From positions 1 through 64,000 of the forward strand of contig DAORKJ010000003.1 in the NCBI GenBank assembly GCA_035439505.1: 64,000 bases of DNA, read 5' to 3'. Under the pieces are notes generated by a model. The model searched no databases and had not been told where the DNA came from. It saw only the letters and a program-made list of their open reading frames with translations. Positions 51,809-61,197 of this stretch are shown here, piece by piece; position 1 is the first letter of the stretch; every line of letters starts with the position of its first letter. Position numbers and translations under genes: made by a program. This stretch comes from UBA7236 sp035439505 (GTDB lineage: Bacteria > Bacteroidota > Bacteroidia > Chitinophagales > BACL12).

Positions 51809-52720
51809 ATGGAAGGGATATCAGGTAAAAGAATTTTGTTAGTATTTGCCATTGTTGTTTTCAGCCTGCAAACGCAAGCACAATGTATAATTGGCAATTG
51901 CGAAAACGGTTACAGTGTTTTTAAACTTGAAAATGGCGATATGTACACCGGACAGTGGGTAAATGGTACCCGTGAAGGTTATGGCAGGTACGACTGGGCC
52001 AATGGTGCATTTTATGTCGGCGACTTTAAATACAATGGCTTTCATGGTTTGGGCACTTATTATGCTCCCGATGGCACTGTTGCTTCAGGTGTGTTTGAAG
52101 ACAATGTATTTCAGGGGGCAGATACCACTTTGGTATTACCAACGCCAATTGCAGCGCCTGACCTATTAATTTGGGATGAATGGATAAAGGCCGACCTGAC
52201 AGCAAAATCTGCGGTTGCAAAAGGGACAAAACCCGTTGAGTTTGGAGCGATGGTATTAAGGGCCATCAGCGAATTTCCCACCGACTTTGCGAATATAAAA
52301 ACTGTTGCCAGACCAAAAATTTTGGCTCGAGAAACCGGTTGGTACAGCAATTTAGTGACAAAAGAATCGGTAGAAGCAGGAGTAGGAGCAACATCTGTGA
52401 GCCGGAAGGCAATGTATTATAACATTTTGTACACCGGTAGCGACTCATTAGCCGCAATAAAAAAATACAATAATTACATTGCTGTTGTTAAGGGATTAAC
52501 CATTCCTTGTTGTTCCCTTATTGCTGATACGTACGATTTTTCCGGACCTAATTATAGCAGTAAAACCACGAGCTGGTTAACCTTATCGGTAAATGGCGGA
52601 TTTGAAGAATCGGTGTATAGCGATATGGTTATGGAATTATCACTCAATACTATGCTTGGTGAAAATGGTTGGCAAATTACTTATAAAATTTACCACTTAA
52701 GTGAAATGCAAAACGAATAA
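51809..52720 (+). CDS. Exported MORN-repeat protein
   Basis: The 303-residue protein has a signal peptide (LLVFAIVVFSLQTQAQ) and about three MORN repeats (ENGDMYTGQWVNGTREGYGRYDW, ANGAFYVGDFKYNGFHGLGTYYA, PDGTVASGVFEDNVFQG) at residues ~35-105. The remaining ~190 residues form an unassigned domain (NYSSKTTSWLTLSVNGGFEESVYSDMVMEL). MORN repeats usually bind lipids or proteins; function here is unknown. Confidence 0.75.
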   Translation: MEGISGKRILLVFAIVVFSLQTQAQCIIGNCENGYSVFKLENGDMYTGQWVNGTREGYGRYDWANGAFYVGDFKYNGFHGLGTYYAPDGTVASGVFEDNVFQGADTTLVLPTPIAAPDLLIWDEWIKADLTAKSAVAKGTKPVEFGAMVLRAISEFPTDFANIKTVARPKILARETGWYSNLVTKESVEAGVGATSVSRKAMYYNILYTGSDSLAAIKKYNNYIAVVKGLTIPCCSLIADTYDFSGPNYSSKTTSWLTLSVNGGFEESVYSDMVMELSLNTMLGENGWQITYKIYHLSEMQNE

Positions 52721-52746
52721 AGTAGAAAAATATTAACGGAATTAAA

Positions 52747-53697
52747 TTATTGTTTGGACCAAATCCGTGTATTTAAATTTAATTCATCAACTATAGCAGT
52801 GCAAAATTGTAATTGCGAATAATACATTTTAATATCTTCGAAATTTAATACTGTTTTGCGAATTGAAGGTTCAAACATATTTTCCTTCATTGGTATGGCC
52901 ACATTAATATTATTACCCACAAACGACAATTGAATATTAGCATTTGTTTTCTTTTTAAATGCCATTATTTGTTCCATAAAAGAAGTAGATAAAATGTATC
53001 TGGCTTCCACTTCGTCGCTGCTGTAAACAACAAATTGTTTTTCAAACTCAACATCCTCAAGCCTAACAACGTCGGGGCGTCCAATGCTTAAACCCTGTAG
53101 CATTTTGCCAAATCCGCCTAAAAATCTTTCACCAAAATCGCTTAACACATACGTATTTCCGTTAAAATGTTTATTGAAATCAGCAATAAAAAAAAGGCCT
53201 TTAAATATTGTCACATAATGGGTATTTCCTTTGTGGTCGGTCTGACGGTCTTGCGTATGTAATTCACAAAATTCTACTTGCGTTTTATCAATTTTTCCGG
53301 ATACTAAATCTTCCCCTTTATAAATATCGGGACTAGCCAAAAAAATGCCGCTTTGTGTGTATTTATTTTGTGTTATAAATAAATTAGGTGTAAAAACTAA
53401 ATCAGGTGTTATAAATTGAATAAGTTTTCCAATTACCACTTTTTTATACTCAGATTTAAAATCAGGGCGATTGCGTTTAAATCCAAAAAAATAAAAATAT
53501 AATAATAATGAGATGAGTAAACACACAAGAATTAGTGGTGGCATCATAGAAATAAATCCCACAAAAAGTGAAACCACGGTGGCAATCCACATAAACCGAA
53601 CTCTGCGTAACTGTGCTTTGCGCAATACTTCCAGTTGCGATAAACCCGGCACTATTTCCTGCTGATAAAATTGTTGTAAGTCGTCGATGGTTTTCAT
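52747..53697 (-). CDS. DUF3137-family membrane protein
   Basis: The 316-residue protein has two adjacent transmembrane helices (about residues 30-72: FMWIATVVSLFVGFISMM, PLILVCLLISLLLYFYFFG) and a large beta-rich soluble domain (FKGLFFIADFNKHFNGNTYVLSDFGERF ... VEFEKQFVVYSSDEVEARYILSTSFMEQIMAFKKKT). This matches the DUF3137 layout, of unknown function. A -7 box ends 15 bases before the start. Confidence 0.8.
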   Translation of the reverse strand: MKTIDDLQQFYQQEIVPGLSQLEVLRKAQLRRVRFMWIATVVSLFVGFISMMPPLILVCLLISLLLYFYFFGFKRNRPDFKSEYKKVVIGKLIQFITPDLVFTPNLFITQNKYTQSGIFLASPDIYKGEDLVSGKIDKTQVEFCELHTQDRQTDHKGNTHYVTIFKGLFFIADFNKHFNGNTYVLSDFGERFLGGFGKMLQGLSIGRPDVVRLEDVEFEKQFVVYSSDEVEARYILSTSFMEQIMAFKKKTNANIQLSFVGNNINVAIPMKENMFEPSIRKTVLNFEDIKMYYSQLQFCTAIVDELNLNTRIWSKQ

Positions 53698-53712
53698 CTG
53701 CTAATTGTTCCG

Positions 53713-53720
53713 CAAACTTA
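53713..53720 (-). promoter_or_regulatory. -7 box TAAGTTTG ahead of the DUF3137 gene
   Basis: An exact match on the minus strand, 15 bases before the ATG at 53697. Confidence 0.4.
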
Positions 53721-53756
53721 AGTCAAAATACCTTAAGAACGGTCCGCTTATAATAA

Positions 53757-54452
53757 TCAGGTTTTAGGTTGTTCTTCTTCTGCAAGAGGTTCCTGTATTT
53801 CAACCGGAGTAGTATTTTCCGTTGCCGGCTTTTGGTCCGAATCGGAGTTAACAAAAATACTGCGCTGAAAAATCAGTATCGAAAGCACGCCAATTGTAAT
53901 AGCGCTATCTGCAATATTGAATACCGGTCTGAAAAACAAAAAGTATTTCCCACCTAAAAATGGCATCCAATCGGGATAGTTACCCTGGGCCATTGGGAAA
54001 TAAAACATGTCTACTACATGTCCGTGCAATAAAGTGGTATATCCTCCGGCTTCGGGCATAAATTCAGCCACCTGACCAAATGTGGAGGCCGAAAATATTA
54101 CACCATAAAAAACGCTGTCGATAATATTACCCATTGCGCCGGCAAATACCAATGCAATGCTTATGATTAAGCCGTTTCCGGCTTTTGATTTTATTAAAGT
54201 ATATAAATAGTACCCAATAAAAAATACCGCTATCAGTCTGAACAAACTCAAAGCGAGTTTGCCATAATCGCCACCAAGCTCCATTCCAAAGGCCATACCT
54301 TCATTTTCAACGAAATGAATTTTTGCCCATGAAAATCCCAGAATATCAAACCCTTCGCCAAGTGCAAATGTGGTTTTAATCCAAAATTTTACAATTTGGT
54401 CGATGAGTAACACCAACAAAATAATACCGATAGCCAGGTAGGATTTCTTCAC
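53757..54452 (-). CDS. lspA: Lipoprotein signal peptidase (signal peptidase II)
   Basis: Cleaves the signal peptide of prolipoproteins in the inner membrane. Four TM segments; the catalytic Asp pair is in AGAMGNIIDSVFYG and FNIADSAITIG. The start is taken at GTG 54452 (231 residues, MKKSYLAIGIILLVLLIDQ), four bases after the upstream stop, with AAAGGA at normal Shine-Dalgarno distance. An in-frame TTG at 54482 would overlap the upstream gene by 26 nt. The C-terminal tail (SDSDQKPATENTTPVEIQEPLAEEEQPKT) is longer than usual and acidic. The order ileS-traR-lspA is common in Bacteroidota. Confidence 0.9.
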   Translation of the reverse strand: MKKSYLAIGIILLVLLIDQIVKFWIKTTFALGEGFDILGFSWAKIHFVENEGMAFGMELGGDYGKLALSLFRLIAVFFIGYYLYTLIKSKAGNGLIISIALVFAGAMGNIIDSVFYGVIFSASTFGQVAEFMPEAGGYTTLLHGHVVDMFYFPMAQGNYPDWMPFLGGKYFLFFRPVFNIADSAITIGVLSILIFQRSIFVNSDSDQKPATENTTPVEIQEPLAEEEQPKT

Positions 54453-54456
54453 CGGA

Positions 54457-55347
54457 TTATCCTTTACCTTGTTTTGCTTCAATACTTAATGTGGCGTGTG
54501 GTACAGCGCGTAATCTTTCTTTTGAAATCAGTTTACCTGTTTCGCGGCAAATACCGTAAGTTTTGTTTTCGATACGGATTAACGCCTTTTCGAGGTGGCC
54601 AATATATTGAATCTGACGAGAAGCCATTTGACTGAGGTATTCTCTTTCAGAGGTAGAAGTACCATCTTCTAATCCTTTAAAACGCGCATCTGAATCATCA
54701 CCCATTTCGCTGCTGCGGCTAATTTGTTCCTGCAGATATTTCAACTCACCGCGTGATGTTTCCAGTTTACCGGTAATTAATTCTTTGAATTCAGCCAATT
54801 CCGCATCACTGTAACGTGAACGGTTATCGGTATTTAACGAAACAATCGCCTGCTTAGGCTTTAGTTGCCTTTCAAATTTTCTGGGAGGCGTTTTTACAAC
54901 CGGAGCCTCTTTTTTAGGCTCTGGTTTAGGTGCCACTGTTTTTGTTACTGCCTTTTTCACTTCTTTTTCTTTTACAACCTCATTTTTTGTAACGTTTTTA
55001 ACCACAGGGGCTTTTGTATTGGTGGCCTTTTTAATTGGTTTTGCAACCGGTGCTTTCGTTTTTTCCTGTTTTTTCACAACGGGTTTTGCCACGGGTTTTG
55101 CGGCTTTAGCAACCGGTTTTGCCGGAGCTGCTTTTTTTGCCACAGCTTTAGTAACCGCCTTTTTTACCGGTTTTTTGGCGGCAGGTTTAGCTGCTGTAGC
55201 CTTTTTTACCGGTTTTGCAGGGGCTTTTTTAGCTGCTTTTGGGGCAGCTTTTTTTACTGGTGCTTTAGCAGCAACCTTAGCTTTTGTGTTCACTTTTGCT
55301 TTAGGCTTAGCAGTTTTTGCTGCCTTTTTAGCTGGTTTTTTTGCCAT
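54457..55347 (-). CDS. TraR/DksA-like protein with histone-H1-like Lys/Ala/Pro tail
   Basis: The 296-residue protein has two parts. Residues 1 to ~170 are a low-complexity basic tail of PAKKA/KPVAK-type repeats, like histone H1 or bacterial HU/H1-tail proteins, likely to bind DNA or RNA. Residues ~175-296 are a TraR/DksA coiled coil (YSDAELAEFKELITGKLETSRGELKYLQEQI ... SERE) and C-terminal finger (RIENKTYGICRETGKLISKERLRAVPHATLSIEAK). Only one of the four zinc-binding cysteines remains. DksA-type proteins act in the RNA polymerase secondary channel. It lies four bases after ileS and just before lspA. Confidence 0.85.
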   Translation of the reverse strand: MAKKPAKKAAKTAKPKAKVNTKAKVAAKAPVKKAAPKAAKKAPAKPVKKATAAKPAAKKPVKKAVTKAVAKKAAPAKPVAKAAKPVAKPVVKKQEKTKAPVAKPIKKATNTKAPVVKNVTKNEVVKEKEVKKAVTKTVAPKPEPKKEAPVVKTPPRKFERQLKPKQAIVSLNTDNRSRYSDAELAEFKELITGKLETSRGELKYLQEQISRSSEMGDDSDARFKGLEDGTSTSEREYLSQMASRQIQYIGHLEKALIRIENKTYGICRETGKLISKERLRAVPHATLSIEAKQGKG

Positions 55348-55351
55348 GATG

Positions 55352-58300
55352 CTAATTTTTTTTGATCAGGACCTTGATTGATATGTCGTTTACTGAAATT
55401 GCTTCCGACTCCGGCAGGCTCGCAACCTGTTCTAAAGTGTCAGCCAAAATTTCGGCGCAAATATACTGCTTATAATTAAGCAATGCCCCTGAAAGTTCCA
55501 TATCAACTGCCTCAAAATCAACTCCTATACGGTCGGTAATTTCCAGGTTCATTTCCTTTCTCATGCGTTGAAGCTGGCTTACAAACTCTCTTGCATGGCC
55601 TTCTTCCTTCAGCACCGGAGTTATGGTAACATCTAATGCCACTGTAACATGACCTGCATTCGCCACCAGCCATCCGGGGATGTCTTCACTCAAAATTTCA
55701 ACATCTTCTAACGAAATAACAAAACTTTTATTTGCCGTTTCAATGGCATAGTTACCGCTTTTTTCCAACTCTGCAATCTGTTGTTGGGTAAATGCACTGA
55801 TTTGGGCGGCGATTGTCTTCATTTCGGCGCCGAGTTTTGGACCAAGGGCTTTGAAATTCGGCTTTATCTTCTTGGTAATTACCCCACTGTCCTCAGCAAT
55901 AAACTCAATTGTCTTAATATTTACTTCAGATTTAATTAATTCTCCAACGTGTTCAATTTGACGCTGAACCTGGGCATTCAAAACCGGAATCATGATTTTT
56001 GATAANNNNNNNNNNNNNNNNNNNNNNNNNNNNNNNNNNNNNNNNNNNNNNNNNNNNNNNNNNNNNNNNNNNNNNNNNNNNNNNNNNNNNNNNNNNNNNN
56101 NNNNNCTTTCGCATTCTTTAATTAATGAATTTAATAACGAAATAATCCAACGGTCTAATTCAGCGCGTTGTTGCATAGGAATTTCTTCCTGCGAAAAATC
56201 AAATCCATCAATATTCGCATATAAAGCAAAAAATGAATAGGTATTATATAACGTTCCAAAAAATTTACGTTGTACTTCTACAATGCCTTCGTTATCAAAT
56301 TTTAAATTATCCCATGGTTGAGCATTGGTAATCATGTACCAACGAGTGGCATCTGCTCCATATTTATAAATGGTGGTAAATGGATCAACACCATTGCCCA
56401 AACGTTTCGACATTTTATTGCCGTTTTTATCCAAAACTAATCCGTTGCTGATTACATTTTTATAAGCAACGCTATCGTTCATTAATGTGGCAATAACATG
56501 TAATGTAAAAAACCAACCACGTGTTTGGTCAACACCTTCGGCAATTAAATCGGCAGGGAAATTTTTTGCAAAAACTTCTTTATTTTCAAACGGAAAATGT
56601 AATTGTGCAAATGGCATTGCACCCGAATCAAACCACACATCAATTAAATCGCTTTCGCGTTGCATTGGTTTGCCTGAGGCACTGCGCAAAATAATTGCAT
56701 CAACATATGGCCTGTGCGGATCTAAAACTTTTCGTGCATCAAAATCTGCAGGTAAATGCGGATTTAAATCTTTTGCTTTATTAATTTCTTCCTGTAATTG
56801 TTCAAATGAACCAATACAAATTTCTTCAGCCCCGTCTTCAGTTCGCCAAATAGGTAATGGTGTTCCCCAATACCGTGAACGCGATAAATTCCAGTCTACT
56901 AAATTTTCTAACCACTGCCCAAAACGCCCTTCGCCAGTGCTTTGTGGCTTCCAGTTAATGGTTTTGTTTAATTCAATTAATCGTTCCTTTGCTGCAGTAG
57001 TTCTTATAAACCAACTGTCAAGCGGATAATAAATAATCGGCTTATCGGTTCTCCAGCAATGCGGATAATTGTGTTCGTATTTTTCTACTTTAAATGCGCG
57101 GTTTGTTTCTTTTAAATGGATAGCAATTAATACATCAGGATTTTCCCATTTTTCATCATCCTTATAATTTTTTACAAACAAACCACTGAACGGACCAACG
57201 CCGTCAACAAATTTTCCTTCTTTATCAACTAATGTTAATGTGCCAATATTATTTTGTTTCGCTACGCGGAAGTCATCTGCTCCAAAACTTGGTGCAATGT
57301 GAACTATTCCTGTTCCATCTTCAGTAGTAACAAAATCCCCAACAATTACTTTAAATGCATCCCCTGTTGTTGGTTGCTGATAAGGTAATAATTGTTCGTA
57401 CTGAATACCTGCTAAATCTTTTCCTTTAAATTCAGAAACAATTTTCCAGCTTGATTTATTTTCAGGGTCAAGTGTGTGTGTTTTATTTTCTTCTTTAAAA
57501 TAAGCAGCCACTCTGTCCTGTGCCAAAACAACCGAAATATGTTTACCTGTATATTGATTATACGTTTCAATTTGCTGGTACGTTATATCTTTTCCAACTG
57601 CTAATGCACAATTGCTTGGTAATGTCCATGGTGTAGTTGTCCAGGCCAGAAAAAATACTTCATCATGTCCTGCAAATAATTTCGGATGCGCTGCGTGATT
57701 ATCTTTAATCACTTTAAACTGCGCAACAATTGTAGTATCTTTTAATGGCTTATACGTTCCCGGCTGATTTAATTCATGCGAACTTAATCCGGTTCCTGCT
57801 GCCGGAGAATAGGGTTGAATGGTATACCCTTTATACAATAAATTTTTATCGTAAAGTGTTTTCAAAATATACCACAACGATTCAATAAAATTTTTGTCGT
57901 AGGTAATATATGGGTTTTCCATATCTACCCAATATCCCATAATATCGGTAAGCTCTTCCCATTGATTTTTAAATTGCATTACCTGCAACTTACAACGCTC
58001 GTTATATTCCTCAACCGTAATTTTTTTGCCGATGTCCTCTTTGGTAATACCCAATAATTTTTCTACGCTGAGTTCAACAGGTAAACCATGTGTATCCCAT
58101 CCGCTTTTGCGCTCAACACGGAATCCCTGCATGGTTTTATAACGGCAGAATAAATCCTTCAATGCACGCGACAACACATGGTGAATACCCGGTGTGCCGT
58201 TAGCGCTTGGCGGACCTTCATAAAATACAAAGGGATTGTTTTCGTTGCGTTCAGACACACTTTTTTTGAACACATCGTTTTGCTTCCAATACTCCAACAC

Positions 58301-58360
58301 CCCCTTCTCAAACTCCGGAAGGTTCAACTGCTTAAATTCTTGATACTTTTTTGTAGACAT
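55352..58360 (-). CDS. ileS: Isoleucyl-tRNA synthetase, interrupted by an assembly gap
   Basis: Charges tRNA-Ile. Residues visible: the HIGH-type motif in PPSANGTPGIHHVLSRALKD, the CP1 editing segment AWTTTPWTLPSNCALA, WFDSGAMPFAQLHFP, DQTRGWF and the KMSKS-type DKNGNKMSKRLGN. The C-terminal part matches the long Bacteroidota/eukaryote-like IleRS. A run of 100 N (56006-56105) falls between LNSLIKECE and LSKIMIPVLNAQV. The called total is ~968 real residues, whereas this IleRS type usually exceeds 1,100, so well over 100 residues of the anticodon-binding domain are missing. Frame continuity across the N run is by chance. Confidence 0.93.
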   Translation of the reverse strand: MSTKKYQEFKQLNLPEFEKGVLEYWKQNDVFKKSVSERNENNPFVFYEGPPSANGTPGIHHVLSRALKDLFCRYKTMQGFRVERKSGWDTHGLPVELSVEKLLGITKEDIGKKITVEEYNERCKLQVMQFKNQWEELTDIMGYWVDMENPYITYDKNFIESLWYILKTLYDKNLLYKGYTIQPYSPAAGTGLSSHELNQPGTYKPLKDTTIVAQFKVIKDNHAAHPKLFAGHDEVFFLAWTTTPWTLPSNCALAVGKDITYQQIETYNQYTGKHISVVLAQDRVAAYFKEENKTHTLDPENKSSWKIVSEFKGKDLAGIQYEQLLPYQQPTTGDAFKVIVGDFVTTEDGTGIVHIAPSFGADDFRVAKQNNIGTLTLVDKEGKFVDGVGPFSGLFVKNYKDDEKWENPDVLIAIHLKETNRAFKVEKYEHNYPHCWRTDKPIIYYPLDSWFIRTTAAKERLIELNKTINWKPQSTGEGRFGQWLENLVDWNLSRSRYWGTPLPIWRTEDGAEEICIGSFEQLQEEINKAKDLNPHLPADFDARKVLDPHRPYVDAIILRSASGKPMQRESDLIDVWFDSGAMPFAQLHFPFENKEVFAKNFPADLIAEGVDQTRGWFFTLHVIATLMNDSVAYKNVISNGLVLDKNGNKMSKRLGNGVDPFTTIYKYGADATRWYMITNAQPWDNLKFDNEGIVEVQRKFFGTLYNTYSFFALYANIDGFDFSQEEIPMQQRAELDRWIISLLNSLIKECEXXXXXXXXXXXXXXXXXXXXXXXXXXXXXXXXXXLSKIMIPVLNAQVQRQIEHVGELIKSEVNIKTIEFIAEDSGVITKKIKPNFKALGPKLGAEMKTIAAQISAFTQQQIAELEKSGNYAIETANKSFVISLEDVEILSEDIPGWLVANAGHVTVALDVTITPVLKEEGHAREFVSQLQRMRKEMNLEITDRIGVDFEAVDMELSGALLNYKQYICAEILADTLEQVASLPESEAISVNDISIKVLIKKN
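56006..56105. other. Assembly gap (100 N) inside ileS, real missing sequence
   Basis: Flanks share no sequence, unlike the gap at 27752. The missing part of IleRS suggests the true gap is several hundred bases rather than 100. Confidence 0.75.
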
Positions 58361-58368
58361 ATAGTAAA

Positions 58369-58396
58369 AATCATCAACTATTAACCTTTGATGATT
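58369..58396 (-). promoter_or_regulatory. Hairpin in the ileS leader
   Basis: AATCATCAA (58369-58377) and TTGATGATT (58388-58396) form a perfect 9-bp inverted repeat with a 10-base loop, ending eight bases from the ileS ATG. It could mask the start. Confidence 0.45.
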
Positions 58397-58403
58397 AAGC
58401 GTG

Positions 58404-58411
58404 CAAAATTA
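58404..58411 (-). promoter_or_regulatory. -7 box TAATTTTG upstream of ileS
   Basis: An exact match on the minus strand, giving a leader of roughly 36-40 nt containing the hairpin at 58369-58396. The rest of 58412-58563 shows no gene. Confidence 0.4.
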
Positions 58412-58563
58412 ATTGTTTCGAGGCAAAAGAGTAGATTTTGCGCAGGTTTTAGGTAGGCGCGAATACAAATTCGGGTAATTTGCCATGTATTAGGCAATAT
58501 TAAAGGGTAAAAACGATGAATCCGGTGAACCTTCTAAGAAGCCTGAATAACAAACTAGGCAGG

Positions 58564-61074
58564 TTATTTGATATCCTTGGTGTCGTTATTGATTAAGTCG
58601 GTAAATGGCCTGTTTGCTTTTTCAGCAGCACGGGCTCGCAACTTACTGTTCGATTTATTTAACCCTTTTTCAAATAGTAGAATGAGTGCAGGCAACAATA
58701 ATAAATTGTTAAACAGGGCAACCAATAAAGTAATTGAAGTGAGTAATCCCATATTTACAGTGCCACCAAATTTGCTGAACACAAATATGAAAAATCCGCA
58801 GAATAAAATTAATGAGGTATAAATCATACTAACCCCGGCTTCCTGCAAACTACTCATTACTGTTTTTGGAATATTAAAACTATTGCGAATTAAATCGTGT
58901 TTATATTTTGCAACAAAATAACAGGTAAAGTCTACACACATACCATAAGCTATACTAAATATTAAAACCGTAGAAGGTTTAATCGCAATATTTAAAAAGC
59001 CCATAATGGCACCGGTAATAAATAACGGAATTAAATTCGGTAAAAATGAAATTGCCAGCATACGCAAACTGCGGAATTGATATAACAATATCAGCGAAAT
59101 AACAATTAATGCAATTAATAAACTTTCAAACAATCCGTCAATTAAATATTGATAACCGGACAATGCAACAATACTGGTTCCTGTTACCCGAACATCATAA
59201 TTTTCTTTGTCGAAAATAGCATCTATTTTAGGTTGAATATCTGCCATTAATTTAGGCATACTATCGCTTCCGATATCGGCTACCTGAACGCTGATACGCG
59301 CAATTTCACCTTTTGAATCAACAAATCTATTCTCCAAAACGCCCTTCTGGCCTGAGTTTTCGAGATAGTCTTTTACTTTTAAATCGTTGGTGGTCAGGTT
59401 ATTAAAATTGGGTAATGAATAATATCGCTGACTGCCATTATAATATGCCTGACGAGCAAATTTTAATCCGTCAAGAATAGATAACGAAGTAGAAAGTTGT
59501 GGATATGTTGCTAAAGTATCCTGCAGCTGTGCAATTTTTTGCAGGGTGTTCATACCCATTACACTGGTGCCGGATGTATCGGGCCGTTTTACAATGAGTG
59601 TATCGTAATTAATGATAGTATCTGTATCAACAACTGAAATATGTTCGTTAATAATAGTATCCTGAACAAATGTTACCACTTGTTTTTTTGTTACCATTAC
59701 TTCGAAAGGCATCACACCATGAAATACGCGTTCAAAAAATTTCATGTCCTGATACACTTCCGTAGTTTCTTTTACCTCATCAAGTATATATCCTTTTGAC
59801 TTTAATCGCGAGGCACCAAAAGTTGAAATAATAATAATGATGATAGCAGAAATAAAAATCTGACGGCGGTGATTGCTTGTCCAAAGTTCAAGTTTACCTA
59901 AAATAAATTTCAGCTGTTTGCTTTCAAGATATTCTGTTTGTTTTGCTTTAGGTCGAGGTAAAAAACTATACACCACCGGAATACCTACCAAGGAAATAAT
60001 AAAGGTTGCCAATACGCCAATTGTGGCAATAAGTCCGAATTCTTCTAATATGCGCACATTGGTAAAACAAAATACCACAAACCCAACCGCTTTGGTCATA
60101 TTGGTAATAAAAGTGGCAAATCCGAGTTTTTCGACAGTAAGGCTCAGCGATTTTATTTTATTGCCGTTTCGGCGAACTTCGTGATGGTATTTATTTAACA
60201 AATACACGCAATTCGGAATACCCATTACAATGAGTAAACTCGGCACTAAACTGGTTAATACCGTGAATTCATACCCCAGCAAGGCCATAAACCCGGTGGA
60301 AATAACCACTCCCGAACCAATAATTAGCAATGGAAACACTACAGCGTCCCAGCTTCGGAACAGGATATACAACACGATAATGGTAATTATTACCGCTAAA
60401 ATGAGGAATAACTTAACCTCACGAGTGATAGTTGAAAGTTGGTAATACCTGATGTATGGAAGTCCGGAATACTTTATATCTGTTTGATGCTCAGCACCAA
60501 ATGCTTCTGTTTTCTCTTTTAATTCATTGATTAACGAAATCCTTCTTGGCGAGTTCAATACTTCGCGGTCGATGGCAATCAGCATCACATAAGTATTGGA
60601 GTCGGGGCTATAAATTCGGTCTTTATAGAAGGGAAGTCGTAAAAAGTCGTTTTTGATAGAATCAAGCTCTGCCTGGGTTTTAGGCTGTTCAACTACCAAG
60701 GGCTGAATGTCGAACCTGCGCTCCGAAATGTTTTTAACTAAGTTATAGGTGCTGGGCACGGAAAGAGTGCTTTCCACATCCTCGATTTCTTTTATCGATT
60801 TTTCGAGTGCACACCAGTCGTTAAAGTAATCCAGTTCAAAAAAACGCTCACTTTGAATGCCTAAAAACAGGACATTACCTTCTTCTCCAAAAATTGCCTT
60901 AAAATCTTCGTAGTCCTGATAAGCAGCATTGTCCTCAGGCACTGTTTTGTAAAACTCATAACTAAGCTTTACACGGGTAGTTTCATAGGTCATGAAGGCA
61001 GTTATAACCACCCATGCCGCCAAAAACGCCCAGCGATTCCTTAAAATTATCCTACCTAGTGCCCTCCAAACCAT
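58564..61074 (-). CDS. MMPL/RND-superfamily (Patched-like) transporter
   Basis: The 836-residue protein starts at ATG 61074 (an in-frame TTG at 61092 lies inside the -7 box). It has an N-terminal TM, a large periplasmic loop, five to six TM segments (FLILAVIITIIVLYILFRSW, VVFPLLIIGSGVVISTGFMALLGY, IGVLATFIISLVGIPVVYSFLP), and a duplicated second half (ALIVISLILLYQFRSLRMLAISFLPNLIPLFITGAIMGFLN). This is the sterol-sensing/MMPL architecture associated with hopanoid, lipid or surface-molecule export. No adaptor or outer-membrane channel is adjacent. Substrate unknown; lipid is an inference. Confidence 0.85.
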   Translation of the reverse strand: MVWRALGRIILRNRWAFLAAWVVITAFMTYETTRVKLSYEFYKTVPEDNAAYQDYEDFKAIFGEEGNVLFLGIQSERFFELDYFNDWCALEKSIKEIEDVESTLSVPSTYNLVKNISERRFDIQPLVVEQPKTQAELDSIKNDFLRLPFYKDRIYSPDSNTYVMLIAIDREVLNSPRRISLINELKEKTEAFGAEHQTDIKYSGLPYIRYYQLSTITREVKLFLILAVIITIIVLYILFRSWDAVVFPLLIIGSGVVISTGFMALLGYEFTVLTSLVPSLLIVMGIPNCVYLLNKYHHEVRRNGNKIKSLSLTVEKLGFATFITNMTKAVGFVVFCFTNVRILEEFGLIATIGVLATFIISLVGIPVVYSFLPRPKAKQTEYLESKQLKFILGKLELWTSNHRRQIFISAIIIIIISTFGASRLKSKGYILDEVKETTEVYQDMKFFERVFHGVMPFEVMVTKKQVVTFVQDTIINEHISVVDTDTIINYDTLIVKRPDTSGTSVMGMNTLQKIAQLQDTLATYPQLSTSLSILDGLKFARQAYYNGSQRYYSLPNFNNLTTNDLKVKDYLENSGQKGVLENRFVDSKGEIARISVQVADIGSDSMPKLMADIQPKIDAIFDKENYDVRVTGTSIVALSGYQYLIDGLFESLLIALIVISLILLYQFRSLRMLAISFLPNLIPLFITGAIMGFLNIAIKPSTVLIFSIAYGMCVDFTCYFVAKYKHDLIRNSFNIPKTVMSSLQEAGVSMIYTSLILFCGFFIFVFSKFGGTVNMGLLTSITLLVALFNNLLLLPALILLFEKGLNKSNSKLRARAAEKANRPFTDLINNDTKDIK

Positions 61075-61089
61075 ATTTAAAAAGGATGG

Positions 61090-61097
61090 CAAAGATA
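61090..61097 (-). promoter_or_regulatory. -7 box TATCTTTG ahead of the MMPL gene
   Basis: An exact match on the minus strand, 15 bases before the ATG at 61074. Confidence 0.4.
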
Positions 61098-61197
61098 CTA
61101 AATTAACAGCCGCTGTTTACTGTATTGATGAAGGATTTGCTGAAATATTTAGCTGTTTTATGCGTTATATGGTTCTATTTCGGAAATTTGCTCTGCG

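Noticed and set aside
53757..54482. TTG start of lspA at 54482
   Set aside because: It needs a 26-nt overlap with the upstream gene; GTG 54452 has a Shine-Dalgarno-like AAAGGA and gives the normal LspA N-terminus.
54865..55381. Plus-strand Phe/Cys- or Ala-rich ORFs opposite the TraR/DksA gene
   Set aside because: They are reverse-strand readings of the Lys/Ala repeat tail; low-complexity artefacts.
58361..58563. T-box riboswitch in the ileS leader
   Set aside because: The leader is only about 40 nt and shows no T-box sequence; only a simple hairpin is present.
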